Made by a program: the position numbers and the translations under genes. From positions 26,624,970 through 26,688,969 of the forward strand of contig CM057154.1 of NCBI GenBank assembly GCA_029962745.1: a stretch of DNA of 64,000 nt, read 5' to 3'. The notes below the pieces were generated by a model. The model did no database searches. It was not told the origin of the DNA and saw only the letters and a program-made list of their open reading frames with translations. This DNA is from Echinometra lucunter (lineage: Eukaryota; Echinodermata; Echinoidea; Camarodonta; Echinometridae). Of the stretch, positions 37,500 to 49,116 are shown one piece after another; within the stretch, counting starts at the first letter, position 1, and each line of letters starts with the position of its first letter.

Positions 37500-37595
37500 A
37501 TATTACGTTATTATGGGCCCCTTGAAGATCAGTTGATAAAGCTGAAGTGGCTACCCTGGGTAAATAAGGGTTATTATTATGATTATTATTCATTT
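37500..37595 (+). repeat. SINE 3' part
   Basis: TTGATAAAGCTGAAGTGGCT, ACCCTGGGTAAATAAGGG and a (TTA)n tail. I read it as the 3' half of the SINE whose head is at 33,140-33,287. The split pieces flank the TU-like element. Confidence 0.5.
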
Positions 37596-37824
37596 GTCAG
37601 GTCTCAATATATTTTACTCATATAGGGATATAGTCATGTCAGTCCCTTTCATTCATGGTAGGTTTCTTTATCATCATAGAGTCCAGTACAAATGGAATGC
37701 CTACCATCCGTTTTCACATGAAAAGAAAGGAACTTTAATGATTGCATTATACATACAAATCACATTGATGTTCTCTTGGAATTTTAATATCAGTTTGTTT
37801 CTTCTTTATTTTTTGTTAAATTAG

Positions 37825-37881
37825 CTGTGCTTATAATTGTGGGGATATGCGTTTCCACTGCTGCCATTATCAAATGCAGAG
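37825..37881 (+). CDS. Transmembrane exon A
   Basis: The 57-bp exon is bounded by AAATTAG and GTGAGT, phase 1-1. It encodes VLIIVGICVSTAAIIKCRG: with the AAAIVV at the end of Ig A it gives one membrane span of about 22 residues followed by a basic KCR stop-transfer signal. The exon and its flanks are clearly paralogous to TM exon B, with the same donor text and the same upstream AGAGTCCA..TACAAATGG block. Confidence 0.75.
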
Positions 37882-38074
37882 GTGAGTTTGTTATCAGGCA
37901 TGTCAGAAGTATTCTTTCATCTCTTAAAGTTGTTACAATTTCTATCATAATGATAACTTTCGAAACTTTGAAGTTTTCTATTTGCGATACGTCAAAGTTT
38001 GCTCATCCTGGTCCTGCTGGTACTTCTTTTTCACACGGCAGAATAAAATAAATCCTAAATTACCATGTTTGATA

Positions 38075-38115
38075 GTAGTAGTACTAGCAGTAGTAGTGGA
38101 AGTAGTAGTCGTAGC

Positions 38116-38182
<67 letters not shown>

Positions 38183-38236
38183 ATAGTAGTAGTAGTAGTA
38201 GTAGTAGTAGAAGTAGTAGTAGTAGTAGTAGTAGTG

Positions 38237-38288
<52 letters not shown>

Positions 38289-38302
38289 CCGTAGTAGTAG
38301 CA

Positions 38303-38333
<31 letters not shown>

Positions 38334-38353
38334 AAGTAGTAGTAGTAGTAGTG

Positions 38354-38401
<48 letters not shown>

Positions 38402-38402
38402 T
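38075..38402. repeat. Trinucleotide repeat (AGT)n, about 330 bp
   Basis: Nearly pure AGT with occasional variants, 190 bp after TM exon A. Long serine, valine, threonine or leucine frames here are meaningless. A likely site of length polymorphism. Confidence 0.98.
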
Positions 38403-39309
38403 TAATAATACGGGTAAACAACGGGGTATCGTAGAGCGCATGCAGGTGCGCTGGAAGGTTCCCAGCTTGGGGGGGGGGAACACTATTGGGGACCCACGTA
38501 AAACCTTTATGGGGGGCACCTCAAATGCTTACTACCAGCATACCTCCCCCCCCCCCCCCCTCCCGGAACAAGCACATTTATCCCCTTTCTATACATATTT
38601 TTAATATATAAAAGGGCAAGTCTAGAATTTTTTAAATTAAGAAAATAAAAAAGAAACTTTACTTTATTCTCTCACTGTTATCATAAATTGTTTCCCATCA
38701 TCTCTCATCATTAGTACTGAAACATGACCATTTGTTCATCGCTGGTAGCATGGTAGGATGGCGTGAGAGGTTAGAGACCAGGCATGGCAATGGGAGGGTT
38801 ATGAATGGCATACAGGCAAATTTTCGCAATAGGGCCGAAACCCTTTGCCCGAAAAGCAACTCTTCAGTTTCTGAAACTGAAGATTTTGTATTGAATTTTT
38901 TTTTACAGTTTTTGTGGTGAAAATGTACAGAAATTTCAATTCCAGCGTTGCCCAAATATGAGGAAATACGGGCGCCCTTATATATGCCAATGTATATGAG
39001 GATTCTGGGGAGGAGAGGGGGATAGGATTTTTTTACTTGTTAACCTAAATACATTTACAAAGGGAAGCATTTATCCGCCCTCCGTGGGCCAGCTTGTGAC
39101 GCCTTTGGTAGACAGGGTTTATTTTATATCAAGAAACACCACTTCTATTAACATGATTAAAATGCAACTCGGGAACGCTGCGCCCACTTGAAAATTTTTA
39201 GTTTGTGTATTGTTGTTTGGGGGATTACAAATATTCCCTTATCTATTTACAGAGGAAAACCCTTGCCCAACGGCATTTTCTTGAAATGCCCCTTTTCTTG
39301 TAGAGAGAA
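38403..39309. other. No gene recognised
   Basis: G- and C-run containing and AT-rich DNA up to the gap. A short inverted pair, TTCAGTTTCTGAAACTGAA, occurs near 38,863-38,881. Confidence 0.4.
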
Positions 39310-39809
39310 NNNNNNNNNNNNNNNNNNNNNNNNNNNNNNNNNNNNNNNNNNNNNNNNNNNNNNNNNNNNNNNNNNNNNNNNNNNNNNNNNNNNNNNNNNN
39401 NNNNNNNNNNNNNNNNNNNNNNNNNNNNNNNNNNNNNNNNNNNNNNNNNNNNNNNNNNNNNNNNNNNNNNNNNNNNNNNNNNNNNNNNNNNNNNNNNNNN
39501 NNNNNNNNNNNNNNNNNNNNNNNNNNNNNNNNNNNNNNNNNNNNNNNNNNNNNNNNNNNNNNNNNNNNNNNNNNNNNNNNNNNNNNNNNNNNNNNNNNNN
39601 NNNNNNNNNNNNNNNNNNNNNNNNNNNNNNNNNNNNNNNNNNNNNNNNNNNNNNNNNNNNNNNNNNNNNNNNNNNNNNNNNNNNNNNNNNNNNNNNNNNN
39701 NNNNNNNNNNNNNNNNNNNNNNNNNNNNNNNNNNNNNNNNNNNNNNNNNNNNNNNNNNNNNNNNNNNNNNNNNNNNNNNNNNNNNNNNNNNNNNNNNNNN
39801 NNNNNNNNN
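39310..39809. other. Assembly gap (500 N)
   Basis: Placeholder gap between TM A and Ig B. It could hide exons, including a cytoplasmic tail for the A unit. Confidence 0.99.
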
Positions 39810-39969
39810 ACTATTCCCTGACTTGTCCCCGTCACAAGACAGCGACAGTTCTCTGAAAAATGGTCAGGGAAAGATTTTACCCTGTACCTTGTGTAGAACA
39901 CTTCCCAGTGGTTCGCAGGGAATTAAGACTGGAAGTATACCTTGCAGTTTGACGAGACTGTTTATATTA

Positions 39970-40375
39970 GGGAAGATTGAATACTATCTATGATTGTTTT
40001 AATTGTAGCGTCGCAGATTTGAAACCTGTACTGGATTTAATTTCCATATTCAGTTGAGGTAGATCATTCCAGATTGTTACCATTTCAGGGAAGAAGGATT
40101 CTACAAACGGTGTTACTACGGACATGTACAGATTCTCTTTCAACTCCTGTAGCAGGAGGAGAAGTTCCTTTTAAAGATATCAAGCATCTTGGTTGCTTTA
40201 CTGCACTGCCTGTCCCCATTCCAGACTGTTGTGAATTATCACTCCTATGTAGTTCTCTTCGACTTCTTCTAGGGGACTGCCCATCATCTGGTAGCCAATC
40301 TTCTTAGCATTTCGTTTTCTGGGATCCTAACCATTCTTCATTTCGATGAGTTGATTTTCATGCCCCAGCATATTT
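39970..40375 (-). pseudogene. Decayed CR1/L2-like reverse transcriptase 3' fragment
   Basis: On the minus strand the translation holds a YIGVIIHNSLEWG-like segment (compare YLGV.....L.W in these elements) and, after several stops, TIWNDLPQLNMEIKSSTGFK, which resembles the W N . L P ... V . A . . . . . F K end of CR1/L2-type proteins. Many stops show it is an old fragment. Confidence 0.5.
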
Positions 40376-41670
40376 CATCATATTCGAAAGATCTCACCCA
40401 AACAATTTTTGCAGCAAACCGATCGGACAACCTCGAAAACAGATGGACAAAAACTGACAGCAAACCGAACCCTGCTACCCCAAATTCTGTATACAGAATT
40501 TGTGGGTATAGGGTCTGTTTGGAGTTGGTCTTGAGGTAACTGCAGTATAGATTAAGAAATTTATCTTTCATGCTCGGTGTTGGTGTTGCCAACTATCAAC
40601 TGACGTACCGGTGAGGGGAATAGCCCTGCCCTCAAAAATATTCACAAAAGGGTTTTGTGGATTTTTTTATTTTTTTTTTATTTTTATTTTTTTATTTTTT
40701 TTTGGGGGGGGGTATTTTTTCGACGTTGTCATTTGCAGAGTATCACATTGGTATATTCCATGAGAAAGTATTATGATGATATTGAAATCATTGAGTGCCA
40801 GCTTATTTTCACCATAATCAACAGTCCTTAATTTTGTTTAGGGTAAAAAATTAAGGAGACATATAGGACATACATAAAGGTTGATTAATGCATATCTTTA
40901 ATTTTGCCCTAATTTGCAATTATAACAAATTTTACAGAGTAGCAGCAACCCCCCCCCCTAAAAAAAAAAAATCATTACCCCACTCCTAAAGCTAGGTATG
41001 GAAATTTTTGGCGATTTTGGTGGGAAATAGAGTCATCACGAACCATTCAAAGTGAAATTTTACGATTCTTATGATCATTAAGCCTTGAATTCTTATTCAG
41101 GCCAACATTTGTTCTAACGTTCGATCTATTCACACGGGCATGCAGGAACCGGACCAATTTATGTTTTGCTTGCTTTTAATGGGTCAGGAGGAGTGACTGA
41201 AAGATCATATTTAGTTTTGGCTAGCTATTTTATAAATATGGTCGAATACGCCTCATATCTAAATTAATTATCATCATGACCTCTAAATCAATATTCACAG
41301 TGAAAAAAAAAACACTTCACGGCTAATCTGAGCCGATTCGCGACATTTGGAGTTGCAATATTTGAGGCTATTCCTGCAACATTTTTATAGGCTTAGGCCT
41401 ATACATCCATTTTTGTCTAATTGATGTATTTGCAATTTAAGATCAAGAAAATAAAGAAAGTAATAAGAAAATATATGTTACTTTTGACCATAACTTTAGC
41501 AATATACATTCATCATGTTTATATGACATGAACAATACATGTATTTCATTTGAAAAAACATTATTTTGTGCTATTATGATAGTGACCATGCTTTGAAATT
41601 TTCAAAAATGACGTTTATCTGTTGTTGTTTTTAAAATCTATTTTTCATTCTCATATTCTATATGCTATAG
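40376..41670. other. Intronic or intergenic DNA, no gene recognised
   Basis: AT-rich sequence with poly-T/poly-G near 40,660-40,712 and a C run then A run near 40,949-40,970. The last 300 bp resemble the sequence upstream of Ig A (TTTTTATAGGCTTAGGCCTA and AAGATCAAGAAAATAAAGAA words), showing that the Ig duplication includes upstream DNA. Confidence 0.5.
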
Positions 41671-42048
41671 CTTTTCCAGATGAACCGTTTCCAGTCATCC
41701 AAGAATGTGTTGGAAAGGATGTGAACTCTGGTGCCTGCACTTTGTCCATACATCAGACATTTATCCTCACCTGCATTGTCAGGGGATACTATCCAGATAT
41801 TGACCTCTTCTTCCTGCATGGATCTGAAAACGTGACAACCACTAAATACGAAGAATGGGAAAGCGCGGATGGGACAAAAAACTTGAATATACGAGTTCAG
41901 GTCAGCATTAGCAACGAACCTTTCAAATGTGTCGCCTCGAGTTTGCCGGGAATAGTTGGAAACAGATCTGTTTCGGTCATTGTGCGTGCCCAAGTCAGTC
42001 CTCCAACCCCTTCTCATCAAGGTCCCCATGCTGCTGCAATCGTTGTTC
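41671..42048 (+). CDS. Ig-like domain exon B
   Basis: The exon lies between ATGCTATAG and GTAAGC, phase 1-1, 378 bp. It keeps the same cysteine frame as Ig A, with LTCIVRGYYPDIDLFFLHG and FKCVASSLPGIVG, and differs at about 24 of 118 aligned residues. The differences cluster around the B-strand approach (SIHQTFILTC against TVSATSNITC). It has six extra residues (SHQGPH) in the juxtamembrane stalk. NVT and NRS are possible glycosylation sites. It is followed 1.85 kb later by TM exon B and then by the tail array, so it is the most likely ectodomain partner of the array. Confidence 0.85.
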
Positions 42049-42489
42049 GTAAGCCTCTATAGATTTATAACCTGTTTGTTATAGCAGCATAAGTAGAAGA
42101 CTTAATTTTTCATTTAAAAACAAATGTGTGTGTATATTTTATATCTACATTTTCGACTTTTTGTCTTGTATATAATGAAAAGCTGAGCATGTCATTGTCA
42201 TATGTAACATAAACTTCTAATTCTATTACATCATTTCCATGTCAAAAAGTTTTGCCTGATTTGTTGCATCTGCGTAGATGAAGGTCACCAGAAAGACACT
42301 CTGCTCGCTGTGCGCGCTGGTCTAGTCAGACGCGTGTAATGAATGTCTGATGGTAGGTACAGTGCGCACGCCCGTATGTTCTCGATATGAGTGCGATGGC
42401 AAACCAAAATAAGCACTTTTATATTTTGGATCAGAAATTTATCCTTTCATGATTGGCTTAAAGACCTTCACGTGATCATTGTTTTTTTC

Positions 42490-42600
42490 AGCTATTTCGG
42501 AATGTTGGCATCAAGGTTTACTATTTGGGAAATGACGTCACTCTTATGACGACATTTTCCAAATAGTATATACTATTTGTGAAATGACGTCACAGTACGC
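42490..42600. repeat. Small inverted repeat with two TGACGTCA sites
   Basis: TACTATTTGGGAAATGACGT and TACTATTTGTGAAATGACGT flank an AAATAGTATATACTATTT palindrome. Perfect TGACGTCA octamers lie at 42,533-42,540 and 42,585-42,592. It sits in the Ig B/TM B intron. Confidence 0.7.
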
Positions 42601-42934
42601 AAAATCTATGAGCGAAATGAAAATTCAGTGGGGCATACGAGAGCTTGAGTGCGCACCATGGGGAACTCTCGCGGTGTCACGGCTACTGCGTCTCTCAATT
42701 TCCGATCACTTTGCAGTTTATCCGTACAACGTTTAGTGCCATAAAGCATTCAATAAGACATAAACATGAAATAAAGAATATTGATTTGGTGTCATTTGAC
42801 TGATTTATTTTAATAAACAAGGTAAACACCCACTTCCCCTGCTTGGCTGATTTACAACAGGGCCGTGTATCAATCAAGAAAAATATAAAATAAGTAAAAT
42901 TCATGTACAAATACATGTAAATCTTGATCCAAAA

Positions 42935-43112
42935 TCTAAAACAAATATACTCTGCCATAATTTCGAGTTTCTGGTTAAAACTATGGGCCTCAGTGACTCG
43001 AATAGTACCATTCACTTCGGGGCTGCGCCCCTCAGTGAATAGTACTATTTCGGAGTCACCCCTTGCCCATAGTTTTAACCAGAAACTCTCAAGGCAAAGT
43101 ATATTTGTATAA
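42935..43112. repeat. Hairpin element
   Basis: AGTTTCTGGTTAAAACTATG at the left pairs with CATAGTTTTAACCAGAAACT at the right, and the pairing continues inward through GACTCGAATAGTACCATTCA and TGAATAGTACTATTTCGGAGT around a CTTCGGGGCTGCGCCCCTCA centre. No coding sequence. Confidence 0.85.
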
Positions 43113-43895
43113 TACTATACTTATAGGCCAGAATTCCATACAACCAATAGGAAGGAAGAATAGATAGCTCGCACAACGGACTCGTACTCTTTTATTAGAT
43201 ATTTCAACTGGTTCATTTCCGCCATAAGAAACACTTCCAACCAATCAACAAAAAACACCTTGTCACTGTGGGTCGACATCTTTCCCCATAGAAATACGTA
43301 TTATTTGGGGCTTCTTTATTTTCTGTGAAAACAAAAAGAATGGTGTTTACAAACCAAAAAGGCCGGAATTCTACAAAAGATACGGTAGAAATTTTATAAA
43401 AAGTATTTTAGAGGTTGATTCAATATTCATATTTTTTTCAAATGGTTCGATTCGTTGATAAATATTAAAGATACAGGCAATTATATAAGTAGAAATTCAA
43501 TATTTTTGTAATTAAGGTACACAGGTCTATGGAGAAGGTTTGGCACGCGCGCGCGCGTGGATAGGCAGACTCACAAAATGCAACCAACTTTTTGGTATGA
43601 TTTATAATATATAAGGGGAATATTGGCATAAAGAGAATTAATTACATAAAAGAGATTTGAATTCATATGTTAATCATCCCTTTGTCAGGTCTCCATATAT
43701 TTTACTCAGAGGGATTTTTCATTCATGACAGCTTTCTTTATCATTATAGAGTCCATGTACAAATGGGGTGCCTACCATCAGTTTTCACATGAAAAGAAGG
43801 AACTTCAGTGATTGCATCAAGTATACATATCGCATTGATGTTCTCCTGGATTTTTAATATCAGTTTGTTTCTTCTTTATTTTATTGATAAATTAG

Positions 43896-43952
43896 CTGTG
43901 CTTATGATTGTCGGGATATGCTTTTCCATCGTTGTCATTGTCAAATGCAGAG
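43896..43952 (+). CDS. Transmembrane exon B
   Basis: The 57-bp exon is bounded by AAATTAG and GTGAGT, phase 1-1. It encodes VLMIVGICFSIVVIVKCRG, a single span with the same KCR stop-transfer end as TM A. The next recognised coding exon is tail exon E1, 1.35 kb downstream. A junction from TM B to E1 would read KCR-A-PKGPV in frame. Confidence 0.75.
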
Positions 43953-45299
43953 GTGAGTTTCTTATCAGGCATGTCAGGAGTATTCTTTCATCTCTTAAAT
44001 TTGTTACAAATTCTATCATAATCATAACTTTCGAAACTTTGGAGTTTTCTATCTACGATAAGTCAAAGTTCGTTAATACTGCTACTGGCAGAAGTCCCAA
44101 ATAGTACACTTATTTTGCACACGGTAGAACAAAAAAAAAATCTAAATTATCTTACAAAGTTATAGCTGTTCATAGCTAAAGTAGAATGTATTTTCAATGT
44201 TGATTTCTCCATGAGAACCTAAAGTCAAGTTCACAGATCTTTTCTTTTAATTACAATTTAATGAAAATGTTTCTAATCTTCTTTTTTTTCATATCTATGT
44301 TTTTAAATATTTTGCTTGGTTTTAGAAATTGTGGCATCGAATTTACCCTAAACCTGTTCATGAATAGTCAAACCCTGATTCATCTATGTTTCCAGCAATC
44401 TTAGTGCTCGCCTAAACCCGTGTGGTTTAGGTTTAGGATACCAGAATGGGGTGGAGTCGCTATACGCCCCCCTTCCTGCACATACAAAAAAGGATTTTGA
44501 TGTACATTTATCAAAAGTCTTGTCACTAGAAATTTGTGTATTACGTCCCCCTCCCCCTCCCCTTATCTACCGAATATTCGACCTTCAATTCATCACTTCG
44601 TGGATATTCCAACTTTCCAATCTTTTTCACCGGCAGTTCGGTCTTGTTTACTTTTTTCTTGCAGTTTGCCGGACCACGAGACATGGTTTTTATAGGCTGT
44701 TACCTCGGGCAACGCCTGTATCGGGTGAGATATACACAGTCTGTATTAAGAAAAAGATGCAACTTTCCTGTTTTGATACGTAACCCGCTTTCTTATATGA
44801 ATGCATACATGAATAGGCCTATATCGTAAAAAAATTAGCAGCAAAAGATAATAAACATGATAAATGCGTGAAGAATTCGATGATGGCAGTGTGGTGAATA
44901 TATCAAAATTTACTTCCAAAAGTAATACATTTTGCTGGATGATGATTGTGGCGCGCATCCTCCTGACAACGGCCCACAGAAATCTATCTCCTCTTAGTGT
45001 GGTTATTTTCTTCCGCTCTTTTCTGGATACATTATGGGCATCTTAAGATATACACACATGGTTGACTATACTCAGTAATTAAAAATGGAAAATCACGAAA
45101 CACAGAAAGGCTTATAACTCACAAATACATGCGCAATTTAGCTATGTTAATACTTATGGCAAGGGAGCTGAAATACTTAGTATTGTGATATGAAACTGTT
45201 ATCCAGATGAATGTGTATAACAAGAATAGGAGTAGGTTTTCATTATACTCATCGGAATTTTTCTTTTAATGATATAATTTTCTTTAAATTATTTTCTAG
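43953..45299. other. Intron, no further exon recognised
   Basis: AT-rich DNA between TM exon B and tail exon E1. Short frames lack splice context and homology to anything else here. Confidence 0.45.
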
Positions 45300-45566
45300 C
45301 TCCCAAAGGACCTGTTTCTAAATTTGAATTGTGGACATTGGTAACAAAAGCTAAAGAGAAGGACGATTTCAAGAAACTAAGGAAAGCTTCAAGTCGTCTT
45401 AAACATCTATCAAAAACTGACGCATCAAAGTTGCAGAAGGATGAGGACTTTTATGAAAGTCTGTGCGAATGGAAAAGTAAAACGTCTTCCGACCGTAATC
45501 AGCGAAAGAAGCTATATTCTGCTTGTTCTCAAGTCGGAATGCTCGACATTACCAGGACATTGAAAG
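45300..45566 (+). CDS. Tail exon E1, gene 1: death-fold-like domain 1
   Basis: The exon lies between TTTTCTAG and GTATGT, phase 1-1, 267 bp. It begins PKGPVSKFELWTLVTKAKEK and contains LQKDEDFYESLCEWKSKTSS and LDITRTLKG. The all-helical predicted pattern, with a central tryptophan in LCEW and a final short helix, fits the six-helix death-fold superfamily, but sequence alone does not decide between DD, DED and CARD. Compared with the gene 2 copy, 12 codons differ in amino acid and 5 silently, most of the replacements in the first 45 codons. Confidence 0.72.
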
Positions 45567-46445
45567 GTATGTGGCCTGAAATAATTGGATGCCATCATTA
45601 CATGTAACAGTGGATAGCCGTGAAGAAATGGATATTAGTGAACTCTGACGGTGTAGTACATGTCAACTGATTATTTATTCATACCGAAAAGACATGTATT
45701 TCAAAAGTTATGTTTTTGATTTACATTTCCACATTAAACAGTATCACATCTTCTGAAAAGAAATGAAGAGATGTATATCAGTAGAAACTAAGAACTTAAA
45801 ACTTTGTATTGTGTATAGACATGTGCTCTGACGTCACTGAAGCAAAATACATCACAGTGTTTTACATTCATGAGGTAAACCAAAAGGGGTTTTGTTTCAT
45901 TGATGTTTTACGGTCGCGACATAAGTTACCGAGAATGTAAAGTTATCTAGGGTGTTTAATATATTTCTTTATTTCAATCAACTTTTCAGCCTTTTATTAC
46001 ACATAAGTATAAAAATTAAAAGTCTCAGTGAAAATATGACCTTTTTGAAGCATAATATCGTCCCATCCTATTTCATGCAATGTTATGAACATTCAGTTTC
46101 CGTTTGAGATATTTAATGTTATGAACATTCAGTTTCCGTTTGAGATATTTTGCATGCTGTTATAATCTATACCACTTACTATTTCATTTCTTTTATACTC
46201 ACTTCTCGCTTTTTCTTTTCCATGGCGCTTAGAGAGTTAATTGTAATTTGCGCTATATAAAACTGAATATTATTATCATTTTATTAAACTAATTATTGGC
46301 AGTTGCTTGTCCATTATACTTTGACGCAGCAGAAGTCATTCTTGTTTAACACAATTCAGTTCATTTTTTTCGCATGGTTGTTTTTCATTAGAAATTCGTA
46401 TATTCTTTTAAAAATTACTCTTTTCCTTTTTGCGTCATCGTTCAG

Positions 46446-46721
46446 ATCTCGTAAGGAATACCTCTAATAAGGTATCCGTAGCCGAAATAGAACACATTCT
46501 GTGGGAAATTGGAGATACAAGGAAAATAGCTAAACTTTTGAGAGACCTCAAACTAGCTCATGAAGCAGTTACTACGGCAAGTGAAAAGGGAATAAGAGAT
46601 GTGATTAACGTTGCACGGGGGAAACTAATGACGTGGCTGAATCGCGAGTTCGAGATAAATCCTCTGGTTATCTTGAGTTTGAAGTTAGATGATCTTCAGT
46701 GTGACACAAATTTCTTTAAAA
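46446..46721 (+). CDS. Tail exon E2, gene 1: death-fold-like domain 2
   Basis: The exon lies between CGTTCAG and GTAAGT, phase 1-1, 276 bp. It has VAEIEHILWEIGDTRKIAKL, an RGKLMTWLNREFEINPLVIL segment and a DDLQCDT end. Helix content and the tryptophan in M-T-W-L match the layout of the neighbouring domains. Against gene 2 there are 16 replacement and 3 silent codons. Confidence 0.72.
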
Positions 46722-47320
46722 GTAAGTTACCAAGTTGTCCTACTGATTTAAATTTGAAAATTTGTGTTAAATAATAGTTCACGCTTGCTTAAATATTGGT
46801 AATTATGAATGCTGTTGTTTTGGAGATGCTTTATCAATTCAGACAGGAACAGTTTGATTACGTTGCGAAAAAATATTTGTTAATCATTATCTACATCAGA
46901 CAATCCATTACTTAACATGCTTAACATCAAACGGGATCTGAGTGGTCAATCATATAAAATATAGCTAAACTGACACAATTTGAATTACCAATAAGATTCA
47001 TAATATTGTTTCTGAAACGATGTATATTGTAAAATACGCTTACTTGATAAACATATAATTTTTTCGATTTTATAGTTTTTATATCCTTTAAATTTGATTG
47101 TCCGGTTTAGAATTAATACACAGTTGCTCATAGATCAACAAACCCTCACCATGCTTATGGTTCCAGATATCTATGAATTCTAAGGGATATACATAGTGCC
47201 CCCCCCCCCCCGCCATATACACACACACACACACCCACACACGCATGCACACCCAAACTCACGCTTTTCCTCCTTTAAAATTTATCATGCTTACGTTTTG
47301 CTTTTTCTGCTTTACGTAAG

Positions 47321-47602
47321 TACACGAGAGTCAGAAGGAAGAAATAGATGAAGAGTTGATGAAGGGCATTTGTTGCCGGGTCTTTGGGGACCACTACATG
47401 TATTTGTTGCAAGCTATTCGAAAACATCAGGGAAAGGACCTGCCACACGAAATCGGAAAATTCGTCGAGGAAAACAACGCATCGCTCTTTAACACTTTCG
47501 AAATGCTCCATGACTGGATACAAGATGAAGAATGCAGCAAATATGAGAAAATAAACAAACTTCAAAAAGCTGCCGAAGCTCCGCGACAGGCACATCAAAC
47601 AG
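47321..47602 (+). CDS. Tail exon E3, gene 1: death-fold-like domain 3
   Basis: Phase 1 is kept if the acceptor is ACGTAAG at 47,319-47,320 after a pyrimidine tract; the alternative CAG at 47,332-47,334 would give phase 0. The donor is GTGAAT. It encodes HESQKEEIDEELMKGICC, DHYMYLLQAIRKHQGKDLPH, GKFVEENNASLF and MLHDWIQDEECSKYEK. Against gene 2 there are 20 replacement codons and only 1 silent one, while the first 50 bp of the next intron differ at one base. Confidence 0.7.
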
Positions 47603-48024
47603 GTGAATAACGAAGGATTTGTCCCGCTTTCATAATTTTCTACTGTACACAAACCAAAAAAAACTTTACAAGAAACAGATATGCCTTACGTTCTTGATTT
47701 ATTTTGAAGAGACTTATTTCAAGAAAGAACGGTTTTTATCTTCATTTCCCGTATCTAATCACTTCATCATTGCAAACGTAGATGATTAGGTGTGATCAAA
47801 TTATCATCACTAATTACATTGGCACCGAATAAAGATAAATGAAGAAAATGCCTTTGCTTTCTGATTTACCCAAGTACACACTGTGTAAAATTACATATGT
47901 GTGTGATAAATACTATCGATTATGATCACCTGATTTCATGGAGGTCAATGAACCATTGTGAACTTTTCGCTCGCATACTGTTCGGTATGAGCTTAACTTA
48001 TGGTCCAATTTACTCGCTCAATAG

Positions 48025-48255
48025 ATGCAAAGTGGCCGCCTGATGATGATCTTAGAGTAATTGCAAGTTTTCTGTCCAAGAAATCAATGGAACAACTGTG
48101 CTCCAAACTTGATATCAAAACCCCCCCTGAAGAAGTTGGCCAAGAAGAACGGTTTCACGCACTCACTGAGTGGAGAGACATTCATGCCTCGTCGAAAGAT
48201 CTGATGGAGAAGAGTACTGAACTTTTCAATGCACTCAAAGAGGTCAAAAGAGGAG
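48025..48255 (+). CDS. Tail exon E4, gene 1: death-fold-like domain 4
   Basis: The exon lies between CTCAATAG and GTAAAT, phase 1-1, 231 bp. It encodes LRVIASFLSKKSMEQLCSKL, ERFHALTEWRDIHASSKDLM and LFNALKEVKRGG. The pattern L..LS..LGI-like first half, A-L-T-E-W, then L.NAL.EV is the clearest death-domain-like profile in the array along with E5. It is almost identical to the gene 2 copy (2 replacement and 1 silent codons). Confidence 0.75.
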
Positions 48256-48477
48256 GTAAATGTCACTTATTTTCTAGAAATTCCTAGATGTATTTAAAAA
48301 AAAGAATAGTACTCTTTAAAGGAAGGGACTATATGTTTTATTTGAATTTGTAAAATATTGGTTTTTCTTGATAAAAAAATCTCATATATACATATACATA
48401 CATTTATATATTAAACTTGAGAATCGGCCTAACCCTATTTCATACTATTATTTTCCCCCATATACACGCATTGTTAG

Positions 48478-48747
48478 GCATGGTTCCCCGTGCCAAAGGT
48501 CCTTTGGTATACACAGCTGAACTTGTAGACCTGGCGTTTCACCTGTTTGCTCAGGACCTTCTACCTTTTACCGAGGCTCTAGGTATCAGGCCTGCTATAC
48601 TAGTTACCTACAGACGTGCATTTGAGCCTTCGCACATGACGAAGGGCACCATCGGCCTTGTCCGCAAACTCTTTGAATCCGGACAAAGGTCCCATCTCTT
48701 AAATCTACTAAAGGAGGTGCCAAACGTACTAGCAAGTGCGATGGTTG
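48478..48747 (+). CDS. Tail exon E5, gene 1: death-fold-like domain 5
   Basis: The exon lies between CATTGTTAG and GTAGGT, phase 1-1, 270 bp. It encodes AELVDLAFHLFAQDLLPFTE, ALGIRPAILVTYRRAF, GTIGLVRKLFESGQRSHLLN and LLKEVPNVLASAMVG. The order L..LA..L....... ALGI... then LV..L.ESGQR..LL..L.EV matches the general death-domain/CARD profile. Against gene 2 there are 5 replacement and 4 silent codons, so this domain looks constrained. Confidence 0.78.
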
Positions 48748-49116
48748 GTAGGTGACTTTTATGAGCTGCATTCTAGCTCTTTAAGTTTTAGGATGATGCT
48801 TACCAGCATAAACAGGTGTAATTTGATCACTATTTCCTACCGTTTTTTCAATTTTCACTGCAACGCCCTTATTTCAAATTTTGAGAAATTCATTGAATAT
48901 TCAAACTCCGGATTATGACAAGCTATATGTAAGTCTAATGTATAATTTTCCCCTCTTATTAATATTCAGCGACAACAAGCAAAAACCTTTAAGGACTCAT
49001 CAAACTTGTCATTTTATTATTCTTCCAAAAGTCAAATGTTAGTCGCAGTCTGTAGTTGCATCATTGTCATGTTTACTTTGTATGTTTCTTCCATTACTCT
49101 CATCCTCTTCATCAAG

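Noticed and set aside
37978..38604. Long poly-Ser, poly-Val, poly-Thr and poly-Leu frames
   Set aside because: All are frames of an AGT trinucleotide repeat on both strands; no splice context or domain.
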